Source: Pseudomicrostroma phylloplanum (taxonomy: Eukaryota; Basidiomycota; Exobasidiomycetes; Microstromatales). Taken from it: a stretch of DNA of 64,000 bases. Positions 33,319 to 43,522 of the stretch are shown here, one piece after another. Made by a program: the position numbers and the translations under genes. The stretch covers positions 379,579 through 443,578 of the forward strand of contig BCHS01000001.1 of the NCBI GenBank assembly GCA_039545275.1, read 5' to 3'. The stretch's first letter is position 1. Every line of letters starts with the position of its first letter. The notes beneath the pieces are model-generated. The model was not told the origin of the DNA, ran no database searches, and saw only the letters and a list, made by a program, of their open reading frames with translations.

Positions 33319-35904
33319 TCACTGAACAATCGAGGGCGAGCCCCTTCTGAAGGTTACACGACTCCTGCTTCCTCCTCCTCCTGCGATAGCAGAGGCCCTA
33401 TTGTACTCATCTTGCGCCAGCAGCTCCTCAAGGGCATCGCTCTGGCTCTTCTGCGTCGAATTACCGTAAGGACCCTCCACATCTCTTCTAGGTGCAGGCT
33501 TGCGGGCCGTTGCTGCAAGAGTAAGCTGATAGCTGGTACTCCTGACACCGTACAGCTGTCCATTACCAGGACGAGGGAAGTTCGAAGAGAACGGCCGCAC
33601 GGGGGCCGGAGAGCTCAATGTCGGCGGCAGTCTAGATTGAGGGGACGCGCCATCGCCTGCCTGCAGATCAGGGCGTGCCTGCGTCGGCCTGAGTGGAGAG
33701 GTCGGCGACATGACCTTGTGTTGCTCGTCCTGCTGCTGCTCTGTACGTATAGCAGTAGCTCGCTCCGCCTCCTTCTCTAGCTGGTATCGAGACTTCATCC
33801 TGGCGACAAATGACATCTCTGACGCCGTCGTCCCGCTCGAGGGACTCCGCGATATCGTAGGGCTCCGATGATCCGGCTCTTTCTGGTGTCTCTCCTCCTC
33901 GGTACGCAGCGAGAAATAGTCCTGGGGCCTTTGCAGTTGCGGTGAGGACACAAAGGCAGCAGCCGCGAGCTTCTGATGGCCTGAGGGCGGGGAAGTGGCC
34001 TGCTCCAGGAACCTCAGCCGATCTTCTGCCTCCCTTGCACGTCGCTCCAGCACCGCTTCCCTTTCCCTGCTCTCCTGCTGCTCGCGCTCTTGTTCCCAGA
34101 TGGAGCGGCGTCGATCAAGTCCAGGTGGGCGGGTACTCCGCGGGAGGGTCGGTATGTCTCCCACGCTACGAAGGGACTTGGGCTCGTGCTGTTCCTCTGT
34201 CGCAAAGACAGGCGCCTGTGACTCAATCACGCTGGACGGAGCGGCCGAGCTAGTCTCGCTCCTCGCCTCTGCTGATTCGTCGTGGTGATTGCGACTCTGC
34301 AAGGTCAACCGCTCGAGCGCCATTTGTCGGGCTGGTGACATCGGAGAAGGGACGCGGCGGGTAGGGTGAGGCTGCGACGGTACTGGTAACTCGCTCCTTC
34401 GTTGTTGCGGCGCTGAGCTAGACGAAGCCGCTTGGTTGTCGTCGGTGGAGCTGCTTCGAGAGGTCTGCGCTCCGGTCATGCTGTGATACGAAGGCGGACG
34501 TCTTACCTTGTGGTCCTGAGAGGAATGAGAGTTCCATGCTGGAGATGGCGGGGCGGAAGTGCGAGCGCTGACGTCGACACCGCCGCCCCAGGTTTCCATT
34601 CTTGGTCTCTCAACATGCACAGCCAACTCTCGCCTGTTCGACTCCTGAAGATGGCTTCGTGCTTCTTCTGCTGCCAACATGCTTGCAGGACCTCGTTCGT
34701 CTTCGGCGAGCGGAGCAGGAGGTTGTGAAGGCATCGCCTCACTGACGCAAAAGTTGCGAGCTGCTGCCAAAGGTCCAACTGTGACCCCGGTGGCTCGAAC
34801 GGAGTCGCAGTGGGCCCGGAATGAAGATTCGGCGATGCCTCCGAGGGTGTTGGCGACATGTAGACCGACGACATGACTCTTGCCAGCCATGGCCGTAGCA
34901 TGCGCATTTCTCGCGGCGGTGGTAGCATTTGCCAGGGCTGAGATGGTGGAGACGTACTTTTCGTGTGCATCTGCCGTTGCTCGAGCGTTCGTAGTGCCCT
35001 TTCGCGTAGCCCTCTCGTATCCGGCTTGAGCCTTTTTGATCTTGTCTTCCGTCACAGTGGCAAAGTCGTCAAGACTCTTCTCTTCTTTTGCAATCACCTT
35101 GAAGTACTTGGCGCAGGCTTCGTTGAGGGCGTCGTATTCTTTCTGCACGAGCTTAGCGTAGCGACCGCTCACCTCATGCTGTGCAGCAAAGCTGTTCCCG
35201 GCCAACGCAAGCGCAGTCGAAGGGTTATGCTCCACCGTCTTGTTCTTGGCGAGATCTGCACAGCCGATACCCAGGTTCTTCTCCACCTTTGACAATCGTA
35301 CTTGCAAAGAGCGATATTCGTCAAAGCTGATCAGCAGACTTTCGATGGACTTCAGGAGCTTGTGCAGGTCTGCTCGTTCCATGGCCCGACTCTCGTTAGG
35401 TGTGACGCATCGAGACGTAGCAAGGAAGCCGTTTTCTGTAGCTGTTCCCCTGATGTGACTTTGTACAGACGAGGGTCTGCTCGGTAGGGCCATCCGCGTC
35501 TGCTGTGCGGTGACATTTTGTCTCTCCCGTGGGAATGCCAACAGGTCAGGAACCGGAGTGAGCGAGCCTGTATACATATGCGCTGGCCTGTCATCAGCGG
35601 TCAAAGCACGAGTGGGGGGACTTGGTCGGCTGGCTACAGCAGATGGCAGCTTCAGGCGGCTTGACGTCCATGCCTGCTCTTGCTGCCGTTGTGAAGGCTC
35701 TGTGATCTCACCGCCGAGAGCACCAGTGATGGTGGACTGCGAGACGGGGAAGAGTGTAGAGTCATAGCTGGCTGCATTCCCCTGCAGCCAATGACCCGCG
35801 TGTTGTCGCTGCTGCGTAGTAGCCCATTCGTCTGGGGCTCGCAACAAAGCCGACGCTGGTCTGCGACTCTGGTCGCTAGCGAAGAGATTTGACATGCGCT
35901 TCAT
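33319..35904 (-). CDS. I-BAR/IMD-type membrane-binding protein, Ivy1-like
   Basis: A single exon of 861 residues from the ATG at 35904 (MKRMSNLFASDQ). An N-terminal disordered region of about 170 residues is followed by a helical region at about 175-390 (LHKLLKSIESLLISFDEYRSLQVRL, GRYAKLVQKEYDALNEACAKYFKVIAKEEKSLDDFA, KKAQAGYERATRK, EKYVSTISALANATTAARNAHA). This resembles the IMD/I-BAR fold of fungal Ivy1, a phospholipid-binding protein of the vacuole and endosome that interacts with Ypt7. The C-terminal half is disordered with one charged helix (RRRSIWEQEREQQESREREAV), possibly a coiled coil. A slightly longer in-frame 5' extension has no ATG and ends in a CTACAG, so an upstream non-coding exon is possible. 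Confidence 0.75.
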   Translation of the reverse strand: MKRMSNLFASDQSRRPASALLRAPDEWATTQQRQHAGHWLQGNAASYDSTLFPVSQSTITGALGGEITEPSQRQQEQAWTSSRLKLPSAVASRPSPPTRALTADDRPAHMYTGSLTPVPDLLAFPRERQNVTAQQTRMALPSRPSSVQSHIRGTATENGFLATSRCVTPNESRAMERADLHKLLKSIESLLISFDEYRSLQVRLSKVEKNLGIGCADLAKNKTVEHNPSTALALAGNSFAAQHEVSGRYAKLVQKEYDALNEACAKYFKVIAKEEKSLDDFATVTEDKIKKAQAGYERATRKGTTNARATADAHEKYVSTISALANATTAARNAHATAMAGKSHVVGLHVANTLGGIAESSFRAHCDSVRATGVTVGPLAAARNFCVSEAMPSQPPAPLAEDERGPASMLAAEEARSHLQESNRRELAVHVERPRMETWGGGVDVSARTSAPPSPAWNSHSSQDHKVRRPPSYHSMTGAQTSRSSSTDDNQAASSSSAPQQRRSELPVPSQPHPTRRVPSPMSPARQMALERLTLQSRNHHDESAEARSETSSAAPSSVIESQAPVFATEEQHEPKSLRSVGDIPTLPRSTRPPGLDRRRSIWEQEREQQESREREAVLERRAREAEDRLRFLEQATSPPSGHQKLAAAAFVSSPQLQRPQDYFSLRTEEERHQKEPDHRSPTISRSPSSGTTASEMSFVARMKSRYQLEKEAERATAIRTEQQQDEQHKVMSPTSPLRPTQARPDLQAGDGASPQSRLPPTLSSPAPVRPFSSNFPRPGNGQLYGVRSTSYQLTLAATARKPAPRRDVEGPYGNSTQKSQSDALEELLAQDEYNRASAIAGGGGSRSRVTFRRGSPSIVQ

Positions 35905-36340
35905 ACTGTAGAGGCGAGGTGAGATCAATACTGTCGGTCATGCAGAGACATAAAATACCCCTGCACTGATGTAGGGGAACCGAAGGCCCTACTGTCCCCT
36001 GTTCCATGCTGTCTTTGCTCCTATCTGCAACGCTCGGCCGCGATCCGAGAGCAAAGGCGTCTCATGAGCGGCGAGCTACGACCCCTCTACGGAACGGGGG
36101 CCATGGCGGGAGCGGCCGAGAGAGCAACTGACAGTCGGCCTGCATCGCGCGCGCATCGTCTCGCCCAGCCCAGCCGCCCATCCGTCCGTCCGCTCGTCCG
36201 CCCGCCAGGCCGCCCCGCCCTCGATTTCGAATCCGACTTGGAAGGCCCTACTACTCCCGATCTCACGATTCACCCTACCTACATCTGCATAGCCGTTCAT
36301 CAATACCCCGCCTCATCGCCCCTTCGTCATCCTAGCAACA
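35905..36340. promoter_or_regulatory. Divergent promoter (I-BAR protein / QCR9)
   Basis: 436 bases between the start codons. Contains short CCGCCC/CCGTCC-rich repeats near 36170-36220. No named site. Confidence 0.5.
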
Positions 36341-37069
36341 ATGGGTCTCTCTCAGGCGCTGTACCAGGCTGTGTTCAAGAGGAACTCCATCTTGTGCGTA
36401 GATCTCACAGAGCTGCGAGGAAGGATTCGCGGCGAGGTACCAAACACGAGTCGTATGCTGATCTGTCTCTCTCTCCTTCCCTTGCTGCAATGCTACTCTA
36501 CCCTCTCTTCTGCCCACTGCTCTCATTTGCTACACACGTCATTCGTTGCGGCCACTCATAGCGTCGGAACCGTCTTCACCGGAGCTTTCGCCTTTGGACT
36601 TGGCTTCGACACACTAGCAACCAAGCTCTGGGACAACCACAACGCTGGAGTGAGTACCAAAGTAATGGACAGGTAGACGTCAAGAGAACACATGTTTGGG
36701 ATCGACAACATTCGGCTGCCGTAATCGTTCCGTAAGGCTGGCGGAGACGACAAGGCTTAGCCCCAGCCTGTCCGGCTAGAGCCCAAGCCCGGATGGTACG
36801 CCGAACCAAGCAGAGCAGCATGGGAGAGAGGCCAGTATGGGCGGTAGGAGGGCGTTCGAAGGCTCTTCCACCGCGTTCGAGACTCGTCAGCTGCTCATGT
36901 TGCGTACTACAGAAGCCAGCCTACTTCAACATGGAGGAGCTCGTTCGCAAGAACAGACCATGGAGCAACTTGATTACTGACCACCTCTGTTGCTTCTCCC
37001 ATCGCCTACACCCTCTAACAGAAGCAATGGAAGGACATCCGAGACAAGATCAGCTCTCAAGCAGAGTAA
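36341..37069 (+). CDS. QCR9: Ubiquinol-cytochrome c reductase subunit 9 (complex III)
   Basis: Three exons (36341-36393, 36562-36649, 37022-37069) give 62 residues. Sequence: MGLSQALYQAVFKRNSIFVG, then a membrane segment TVFTGAFAFGLGFDTLATKL and WDNHNAGKQWKDIRDK, matching QCR9/UQCR10, a single-pass inner-membrane subunit of the cytochrome bc1 complex near cytochrome c1. The first donor is GTGCGT. The second intron is 372 bases, twice the coding length of the gene. A candidate exon inside it (KPAYFNMEEL..., after ACAG near 36910) would break the conserved NAGKQWKDIR and is not used. Confidence 0.95.
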
Positions 37070-37344
37070 ATGTGGAATGACAGACGGGAGCTTCGCTGAA
37101 GTAGCATCAAGCCGTGGGAGCTGGACGGACAGCCAAGCTTGAGATGACTTTTGTCGCCTCTATCGAAGTGGAAACTCCTCAAAAATTCACACATTCCTTG
37201 ATTGACAGCATACTGGTCTCTTTGTGTGGTATGAGTGACATTAAGACTGTCTTCATCAAGCCTTGCAGAAGGACACATGATGACCTGTACATCTGTCATC
37301 CTCGCCGCCTTGCCCATCTCTACCTCCCCCTTCCGAAGCTCAGC
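37070..37344. other. Convergent 3' gap
   Basis: 275 bases between the QCR9 and TBCA stop codons; nothing recognised. Confidence 0.5.
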
Positions 37345-37962
37345 TCAAGCAGCCGTCTCGGCTGATGCAGAGGCCTTTGCTTGCTTGACTGCCTCTTGAG
37401 CTCCCTTTGCTTCCTCTGAAACTGCCAAGTCCGAGTCCAGCCCCTCCTGAGATGCGCAGTGGTGCGGTTGTGGAGCGTCAGAAAGACTACCTTCGCGTGC
37501 CTGCATGCTTCTCTTCTACGACTCACCAGATAGATCTCCAGATCCTCCACGGCAGCTTCTAGCCTCCTCTGACTATCTGGAATCATCTGAGCACAATCTT
37601 GCAGAATTCGTTGCTGTCCGTCCAACAAGCAGGCGGCCAGCATAGGACTCATTCTGGTATCAGCCACTGATTTCGTCCGTCTACCCTTCTAGGCGAGCGC
37701 CAGTCTATCGTTCAACGCACCTGGTTCTTCACATCCCACTCGTCTTTGCCCTCTGCTGTCGCCTTGTCCAGCTTGGTTTGCTGCTCCTGAGCTTCCTTTG
37801 CGTACATGCCAGTCTCCTTCGTCAGACTGTGTGAAGGTAAAGCGGAACAAGGAGCTTGGTGAGCCACGCTTCCTCTCTCTCAAGCGCCAGGTATGGTACT
37901 GACCGTTTGACCACGCCCGTCTTGATGGTGAGTTGACGCTTGATGGCTACCTCGTCTCCCAT
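37345..37962 (-). CDS. TBCA: Tubulin-specific chaperone A (tubulin-folding cofactor A)
   Basis: Four exons (37962-37904, 37826-37721, 37613-37527, 37413-37345) give 106 residues, typical for cofactor A/Rbl2. MGDEVAIKRQLTIKTGVVKRLTKETGMYAKEAQEQQTKLDK, DEWDVKNQ, then QRILQDCAQMIPDSQRRLEAAVEDL form its three-helix bundle. It captures beta-tubulin in the cytosol during tubulin folding. Exon 1 ends at an unusual GTCAGT donor. The last acceptor is the CAGAG one base-pair step after TTTCAG; this choice restores the frame EAKGAQEAVKQAKASASAETAA. Confidence 0.93.
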
Positions 37963-38197
37963 GATTGCTGCGTAGGGGTATATGAGCTTTGATCTACTAG
38001 AAGCAAGGGAAGATCGACCGGCGAGGAACGAGAGAGCAACCGAGACTCGGAAGGCGAGCGGAGGCGCCTCGACTCCGCCCGGGGCCAAGTGGATCCAACA
38101 CTTCCCACACGTCGCTTCCTTCCCTCATACCAACCTCACTTGTGCTCATCATCATCATACATCTTCTCGCTGTTAGCGTCTCTGGCGCCGAGACAGA
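37963..38197. promoter_or_regulatory. Compact divergent promoter (TBCA / VPS54)
   Basis: 235 bases between start codons, with a (CAT)n-like CATCATCATCATAC stretch near 38145-38160. No named site. Confidence 0.5.
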
Positions 38198-41100
38198 ATG
38201 GCCGTCCCAACCATCAATCGGCCAGACTCACCCGGATCCGATACCGAGTCAGTCGTGTCCTCGGTTGCGCAGACGACATCTCGCCTTGGCCTGGGCGGCC
38301 TCGCGTCAGCCAATTACTCCTCCCTCAACCTCTCTTCGCTGGGACTGAGTGCAAATGCCATCGCCTCGTCCTCAGCAGCGGGCTCTTCATCCAGCTTGTT
38401 GAATGGCTTCAATGGCATCTCGACTGTCTTGAACAACCCGAGGAAGAAGCAGCATGCTATCGATCCTCATTCCAGTAGGTGGGCACCGCTGCCTGCTCAC
38501 AAAGATGCTGAGATCTCCCGGCCACCCAAGCAGAGCGTGCAGTCATACGTTGATGAGGTCAGCGCAGAATGGGAGAGGTACACCCGAAACCGCGACCTTG
38601 GTAGTAGGGGCAAGGCAAAGACTTCTAGAGAAGACGGTCAAGAGAGCAGAGCCGATGTGCCAGATCGGACTCAAGAGGGGGAAGGCAGCAAAAGCAAGCT
38701 GCCGCCTATCAGTGCGGTTCCCCAGGTCTTCTTCGACGAGGACTTCAATCTCGGCAATCCGTACACCTTTGATATAGTGACAGAGAGGTACGGAAGTGCG
38801 AGCGCAAAAGCTGGAGCCTCCGCAGAGCAAAGTGGGCCGGTGATAGCAGGAGATCACGTCGAGAAGCTGTCTTACTACTCTGATCTCGTGGAGCAACACC
38901 TGCTCCATGAGATTTCGACTCGATCTGGATCGTTTTTCTCGGCTCTTGGGGCTCTGCAGGATCTGGCTCACTCATCTACCTCGTGCCTCTCCCTCATCCG
39001 AACGCTGCGCTCCGACCTCATCTCGATATCGGACAATCAAGTCAAGACGGGGCTCAGGATAGTGAGAAAGCAAGACGAACGGAGAGGGGCTGTCAAGCAG
39101 ATGCAGGCTGTGGAGAGGATAAAGGGATGGTGCGAAGGCAAGCGTATGGCAGAGCTAATGGTGGGCCAGGGAGAGTACGACGAAGCTCTCCTAGTCATTG
39201 AGAGCCTGCAGAGAGAGCTGGCTCCCAAAGACAGCAGAGCAGGGATGGCCCGACACGAGGCCGAGGACACAGAGGAGTCAGAGCAGGCGTCTATGGTCTC
39301 ATCTTTCGTCCAACCGGACGATCAAGACTCGGACTCAGACGACTTCGATCTTTCACAGGTCCCAGCTATCCTTGCCCTCGCACCGGAACTCGAAGATCTC
39401 AAGGCATCGATCACCGTCTCTCTAGAGGCTGAGTTGTCTAGCGTACTGCATGCCGATCTGGACCCGCGCTCAGGCTCTACCGTGAGCGACACCACGTGGT
39501 CTGTACGCACGCGAATCCAGCCTCTGCTTGAAAGCCTCACCAGAACGCAAGGCCTTGAGAAGGCTCTGACAAGCTCTTACCGTCCGCTAGCCTTAGCCTC
39601 GATACGAGTGGCTCTGGAAGTCTCGCTGCCTTCGCCTACAGAGGACCCGGTCCTGACATCTTTGTTCGATTTGCTGGACGATGATGTGGCCGCAACGGGG
39701 CGCGGAGAGTCGAGATCGGGCGAAGCTGGAGCAATAGCTGCTCGCCGCCTGCGAGAGATGGGTCCCGAAGCATTTGATCCGTTGCTGAAGAAGGTGTGTC
39801 AAGGACTGGAAGATGGGGTCCATAGAGTGGAGAGGCAAGAGAGGGGAATCCTTGAGGTCTTAGACTCTATTGCCAGACAGAGCAAGGCTGCCTTCCTGGA
39901 GACTAATGGGACGGGGACGGAAGAGACAGACTATGTCATGCCCATCGGAGTACCCTTCGCTCTGCCGGCCCTCTTCAACTCTCAACTACAAGCCAGTGCG
40001 GAGGTAGCCCACATCCTCGTCGCCAGGCTTATCTCTCTACGGGCCTCTACTCACGCTCAGATGGATCTCTCTCACTTCCTAGGTGTCTTTACACCCCTGA
40101 ACGAGTTTGCAGAGCGGACAGAAAGGGTCTCACTCGTAAAGGAGCGGGAGACAAGCGTTGCTGCGCGTAAGCTGGTCCCGCTTCGATCGACGCTCCTCAA
40201 CCAGGCCAAGGAGTGGCTTCGATACTTCCACCGGGTCAGGCTCGAGCAGGCCGCAAGATGGGTCGAAGAGGAGATCTGGGCCCAGGTCGATGTAGCAGAC
40301 GAAAGCGTCAAGGTGCTTCAAACGTTGGTAGCTGCCGCGACAGAGGACCCTGTCGAGTGGATCAGCGGAGCCGCCGTGAAGGCCGACGATGCCGCTGGAA
40401 CCGACCAGTCTGAATCTGCGCCTTCTGCCAAGACACTCGTGTTCCCATCGGAGACGAGCAACGGCACTCTTGATGGTGACGAGAAGTCATACTACATGGT
40501 GCCTGCGACTCTGCGCGTCCTTGCGCTGACACAAGAGTACATGCAAACAGTCGTCAACTTTGAGAAGGTGGGAACCACCGAGATCATGAGTCGAGTGGTC
40601 GAATTCCTGAAGCAGTTCAACTCTCGCACTTGCCAAGTAGTCCTTGGAGCCGGTGCAATGCGGTCGGCCGGTCTCAAGAACATTACTGCCAAGCATCTCG
40701 CCCTTGCTTCTCAATCTCTTTCCCTCTTTATTCACCTCATTCCGTACCTTCGAGAGTGTGTCCGACGACATCTCCCCGACGAGAGGCAAGCTATTATGCT
40801 CGTCGAGTTTGACAAGCTCAAGAGGGACTTCCGAGAGCATCAGTACGAGATCCACGCCAAGCTCGTCGCCATCATGGGTGACAGACTCAGCGTGCATTGT
40901 CGAGGACTGGCAGCTGCGAACTGGAACGCTCCAATCTCAGCTGCCAACACGGAAGGCTCTCCGCCCTCTTTCGGCCCGTCAAAGCCTGTTGCAGATCTCA
41001 TCAAAGAGACTACTACGCTTCACAAAGTTCTCTCGAAGTATCTTCAAGAGAGCGTCGTCGAGAGCGTCTTCACGCAGGTGCTAGACGCGATTGTGAAGCG

Positions 41101-43060
41101 TGTGGGCGCAGAGTTTGCCAGGGTGGAAGTCACAAGGGATGGCGGCAATGCCTGTCAACGGAGGATGGATGAAGACGTGGAACAGCTCGACCAGAGGCTA
41201 GGCTCACTGAGGGGCGCCAAGTGGGATCCGGCTTCTTTGCGAGCCATTGTGGCATCGAAGACCCCGATCAGCGCTCCGGTCCTACCCCCTCCTGCACCAG
41301 TAGAGAGCCCTGCGACGCCTGCTAAGGGCGTCAGCTCTCCTTTGACGCAAACGCCATCGGGCGATGGTACACAGACACCGCGGTCAGGTCCTGCTCCGTA
41401 CCGTAGCAAGTTTTCCTTTGCGAGAAAGGGGGCTGGGACTCCTCAGCAGTCAATTCATCAGCATCCTGGCTCCCCTCAGCAGCAGGCAGCCTACCCTGGC
41501 CCGGGAAGTCCTCTTGGCACGCCCAGAATGGGTGGTGGTCAGCCGCTTCCGCGGGGCGATCTCGAGACAGCAGGATCGCAGCGTGGGTCCATCGATGTGG
41601 TTTCCCTGCCGCCGCCTCTGCCTCAAGCAGTCGGTGTCAGTCCGGCTCAGCAGAGTTCCGGCACAGACGCCGAAGCGAAAGCTGGACAAGCAACGAACGG
41701 CAGAGAAGACACTCCGCAAGTAGTGGCTGAGCCTGTCGAGCCCACTCAGGCGGCACGGGCAAGCGCAGCAAGTGCTGAGCATGAGACAAAGGTCACCGCG
41801 GACGGCCCAGCCATCGGTGAAGCCCTGGAGACTGCAGCCAATAAGGCATCACAAGAGGCATTACCGGCGCCCGAGCCTCCAGTACTCGAGGCCATAAGCA
41901 ACGCTCAGACGACCGAACAGCTCGCAGGTAGTGAACTCCCGAAAGCAGAAGAGGCTACACAGGCGTCTACGGCCGGGTCCGCTGTATTGCCATCTCCTTC
42001 TCTGCCTCCCGCCGGAGAAGTCCCAGTCGAGGCCGCTCCTCAGGCCCACACGCCTGCCCCTGTCGAGAACGCAAGCGTCGCCTCCACGCTTCCGTCATCT
42101 CCTTCACTCCCCTCACCCTCGCCCATACCATCACCCTCGCTCACTCCTGCGACGTCGGGCGTTAGTACCCCGACTCGAGGACCGAGGATGACGCTGCAAC
42201 AGCGTCTCGCCGAGGCGGCACGGAAGAGGGCTGCCGCTGCTCCCTCCGCTGGCAGTGTTGCTTCTCAACCTCATCCTGCTGCGACTCCGGTAGCTGAGGC
42301 TGCCGCACCTCCCTCCGCTCCAGAAGCGGCAGTCCCTGTCGCGCCAGCGACAGCGGACTTGGCCGCGACAAGCGCCAGTGCGAAGGCAGGTCAGGACAAA
42401 GAGGAGCTTCCACCGCCTACCCCGCCCAAGGATGGCCGCACGGCGACCTTGGAGGCAGTCTCGCCTGTCAGGCCTTCCACTGCGAACACGGAGGCAGCAG
42501 CTCCCGTTGTAATCAGTGAGCGACCCGTCACGGCTGCCGCGACAGAGACAGCAGAAGTCAAGGCCCCGAGTGCGGCAGATGACCAGGAGCAGGCGCTCGC
42601 TCCTGCATCACCATCGGCACCTGAGGCAGCAGTGAAGGAGGAATCAGCTCCCGAGTCAGAAGTACCCACTCTGGGCACAGATGCGCCGGCGGCGGAGCAG
42701 CAGGGAGAAGCTGAGAAGAGCAGCGACGCCGCCGGCGTGGGTCTGGGTCTAGGCATCGACCTTGGCTCGAACGAGGCTTCAAAGACGGAAGTCGCTGCCA
42801 CGAGCGAGACAGAGCCTGCTGCCGGCCCGAAGGCCGAGGCTGAGGTTGAAGGTGACGATGACGGTGAGGGCGAAGGCGGCGCAGACGATGCAGAAGCGGA
42901 AGAAGAGGACGGCGCTGGTGAAGGAGAGGAGTCAAAGACTGCCGCTGCAGCTTCTGGCGCCGAGGGTTCTGCTGCTGCTGCTGGGTCGGGAACTGGAGGT
43001 GGTGGTGGAGGCGGTGGCAAGAAGAAGAAAAAGAAGAACAAGAAGAAGGGCGGCAAGTGA
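38198..43060 (+). CDS. VPS54: GARP complex subunit VPS54 with long disordered tail
   Basis: A single exon of 1620 residues. After a Ser-rich leader, the conserved N-terminal part includes VFFDEDFNLGNPYTFDIV near 178 and KLSYYSDLVEQHLLHEISTRSGSFFSAL near 230. The C-terminal Vps54 domain lies at about 765-907 (YYMVPATLRVLALTQEYMQTVVNF, FNSRTCQVVLGAGAMRSAGLKNITAKHLALASQSL, LIPYLRECVRRHL). VPS54 with VPS51-53 tethers endosome-derived vesicles at the trans-Golgi. Conserved sequence ends near residue 1020; the last 590 residues are Ala/Pro/Glu-rich and finish with a lysine block (KKKKKKNKKKGGK). The protein is about 600 residues longer than family norms. No introns are seen. Confidence 0.95.
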   Translation: MAVPTINRPDSPGSDTESVVSSVAQTTSRLGLGGLASANYSSLNLSSLGLSANAIASSSAAGSSSSLLNGFNGISTVLNNPRKKQHAIDPHSSRWAPLPAHKDAEISRPPKQSVQSYVDEVSAEWERYTRNRDLGSRGKAKTSREDGQESRADVPDRTQEGEGSKSKLPPISAVPQVFFDEDFNLGNPYTFDIVTERYGSASAKAGASAEQSGPVIAGDHVEKLSYYSDLVEQHLLHEISTRSGSFFSALGALQDLAHSSTSCLSLIRTLRSDLISISDNQVKTGLRIVRKQDERRGAVKQMQAVERIKGWCEGKRMAELMVGQGEYDEALLVIESLQRELAPKDSRAGMARHEAEDTEESEQASMVSSFVQPDDQDSDSDDFDLSQVPAILALAPELEDLKASITVSLEAELSSVLHADLDPRSGSTVSDTTWSVRTRIQPLLESLTRTQGLEKALTSSYRPLALASIRVALEVSLPSPTEDPVLTSLFDLLDDDVAATGRGESRSGEAGAIAARRLREMGPEAFDPLLKKVCQGLEDGVHRVERQERGILEVLDSIARQSKAAFLETNGTGTEETDYVMPIGVPFALPALFNSQLQASAEVAHILVARLISLRASTHAQMDLSHFLGVFTPLNEFAERTERVSLVKERETSVAARKLVPLRSTLLNQAKEWLRYFHRVRLEQAARWVEEEIWAQVDVADESVKVLQTLVAAATEDPVEWISGAAVKADDAAGTDQSESAPSAKTLVFPSETSNGTLDGDEKSYYMVPATLRVLALTQEYMQTVVNFEKVGTTEIMSRVVEFLKQFNSRTCQVVLGAGAMRSAGLKNITAKHLALASQSLSLFIHLIPYLRECVRRHLPDERQAIMLVEFDKLKRDFREHQYEIHAKLVAIMGDRLSVHCRGLAAANWNAPISAANTEGSPPSFGPSKPVADLIKETTTLHKVLSKYLQESVVESVFTQVLDAIVKRVGAEFARVEVTRDGGNACQRRMDEDVEQLDQRLGSLRGAKWDPASLRAIVASKTPISAPVLPPPAPVESPATPAKGVSSPLTQTPSGDGTQTPRSGPAPYRSKFSFARKGAGTPQQSIHQHPGSPQQQAAYPGPGSPLGTPRMGGGQPLPRGDLETAGSQRGSIDVVSLPPPLPQAVGVSPAQQSSGTDAEAKAGQATNGREDTPQVVAEPVEPTQAARASAASAEHETKVTADGPAIGEALETAANKASQEALPAPEPPVLEAISNAQTTEQLAGSELPKAEEATQASTAGSAVLPSPSLPPAGEVPVEAAPQAHTPAPVENASVASTLPSSPSLPSPSPIPSPSLTPATSGVSTPTRGPRMTLQQRLAEAARKRAAAAPSAGSVASQPHPAATPVAEAAAPPSAPEAAVPVAPATADLAATSASAKAGQDKEELPPPTPPKDGRTATLEAVSPVRPSTANTEAAAPVVISERPVTAAATETAEVKAPSAADDQEQALAPASPSAPEAAVKEESAPESEVPTLGTDAPAAEQQGEAEKSSDAAGVGLGLGIDLGSNEASKTEVAATSETEPAAGPKAEAEVEGDDDGEGEGGADDAEAEEEDGAGEGEESKTAAAASGAEGSAAAAGSGTGGGGGGGGKKKKKKNKKKGGK

Positions 43061-43522
43061 AGGGGCTGAGGATGGAGGGAGTCGTCCTGTGCCAAGCTCC
43101 AAAATCCACTCGTTCTCAGGTGCTTCTCTTTCTGTGTGCTCTGATAGTTCTACGCCCGAATGTGGCGAGGTCAGGCTGCCGCTGATCAAACTCGTCATGA
43201 CTTACCCTCAGCTAGCAAACGCCAGCACGATACAGAGATTTCTTCGGCCAGACTCGTAATTTCGATCACAAAGCGCTAATGGATGTTGGAAAAGATGCAT
43301 TTGTGTCTCGACGAGAGGAAGAGACGAAGAGAGAGTGAAAAGGCAGAGTCCATGTCTAAGTATGTACATTCCTGACGATGTGGCGTGCTTGAGAACAGGG
43401 GAAAGCAAAGAAGAGCGAAGCAGAAGGAAGGACATGGGGCACAAGAGCGTGGGTGGGAAGTTCGGCTGAAGGGAAAATAGATGGCACTGCTCACTAGTGT
43501 CTAGGAGCACACCGTGATGCGC
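43061..43522. other. Convergent 3' intergenic region
   Basis: 462 bases between VPS54 and the glycoprotein gene; purine-rich 43310-43450, consistent with 3' UTRs. No gene seen. Confidence 0.5.

Noticed and set aside
36910..36975. Possible extra QCR9 exon (KPAYFNMEEL...)
   Set aside because: Including it breaks the conserved NAGKQWKDIR junction.
42391..43109. Ser/Pro-rich minus-strand frames over the VPS54 tail
   Set aside because: They are reverse readings of Ala/Glu repeats; no start context, splice sites or domains.
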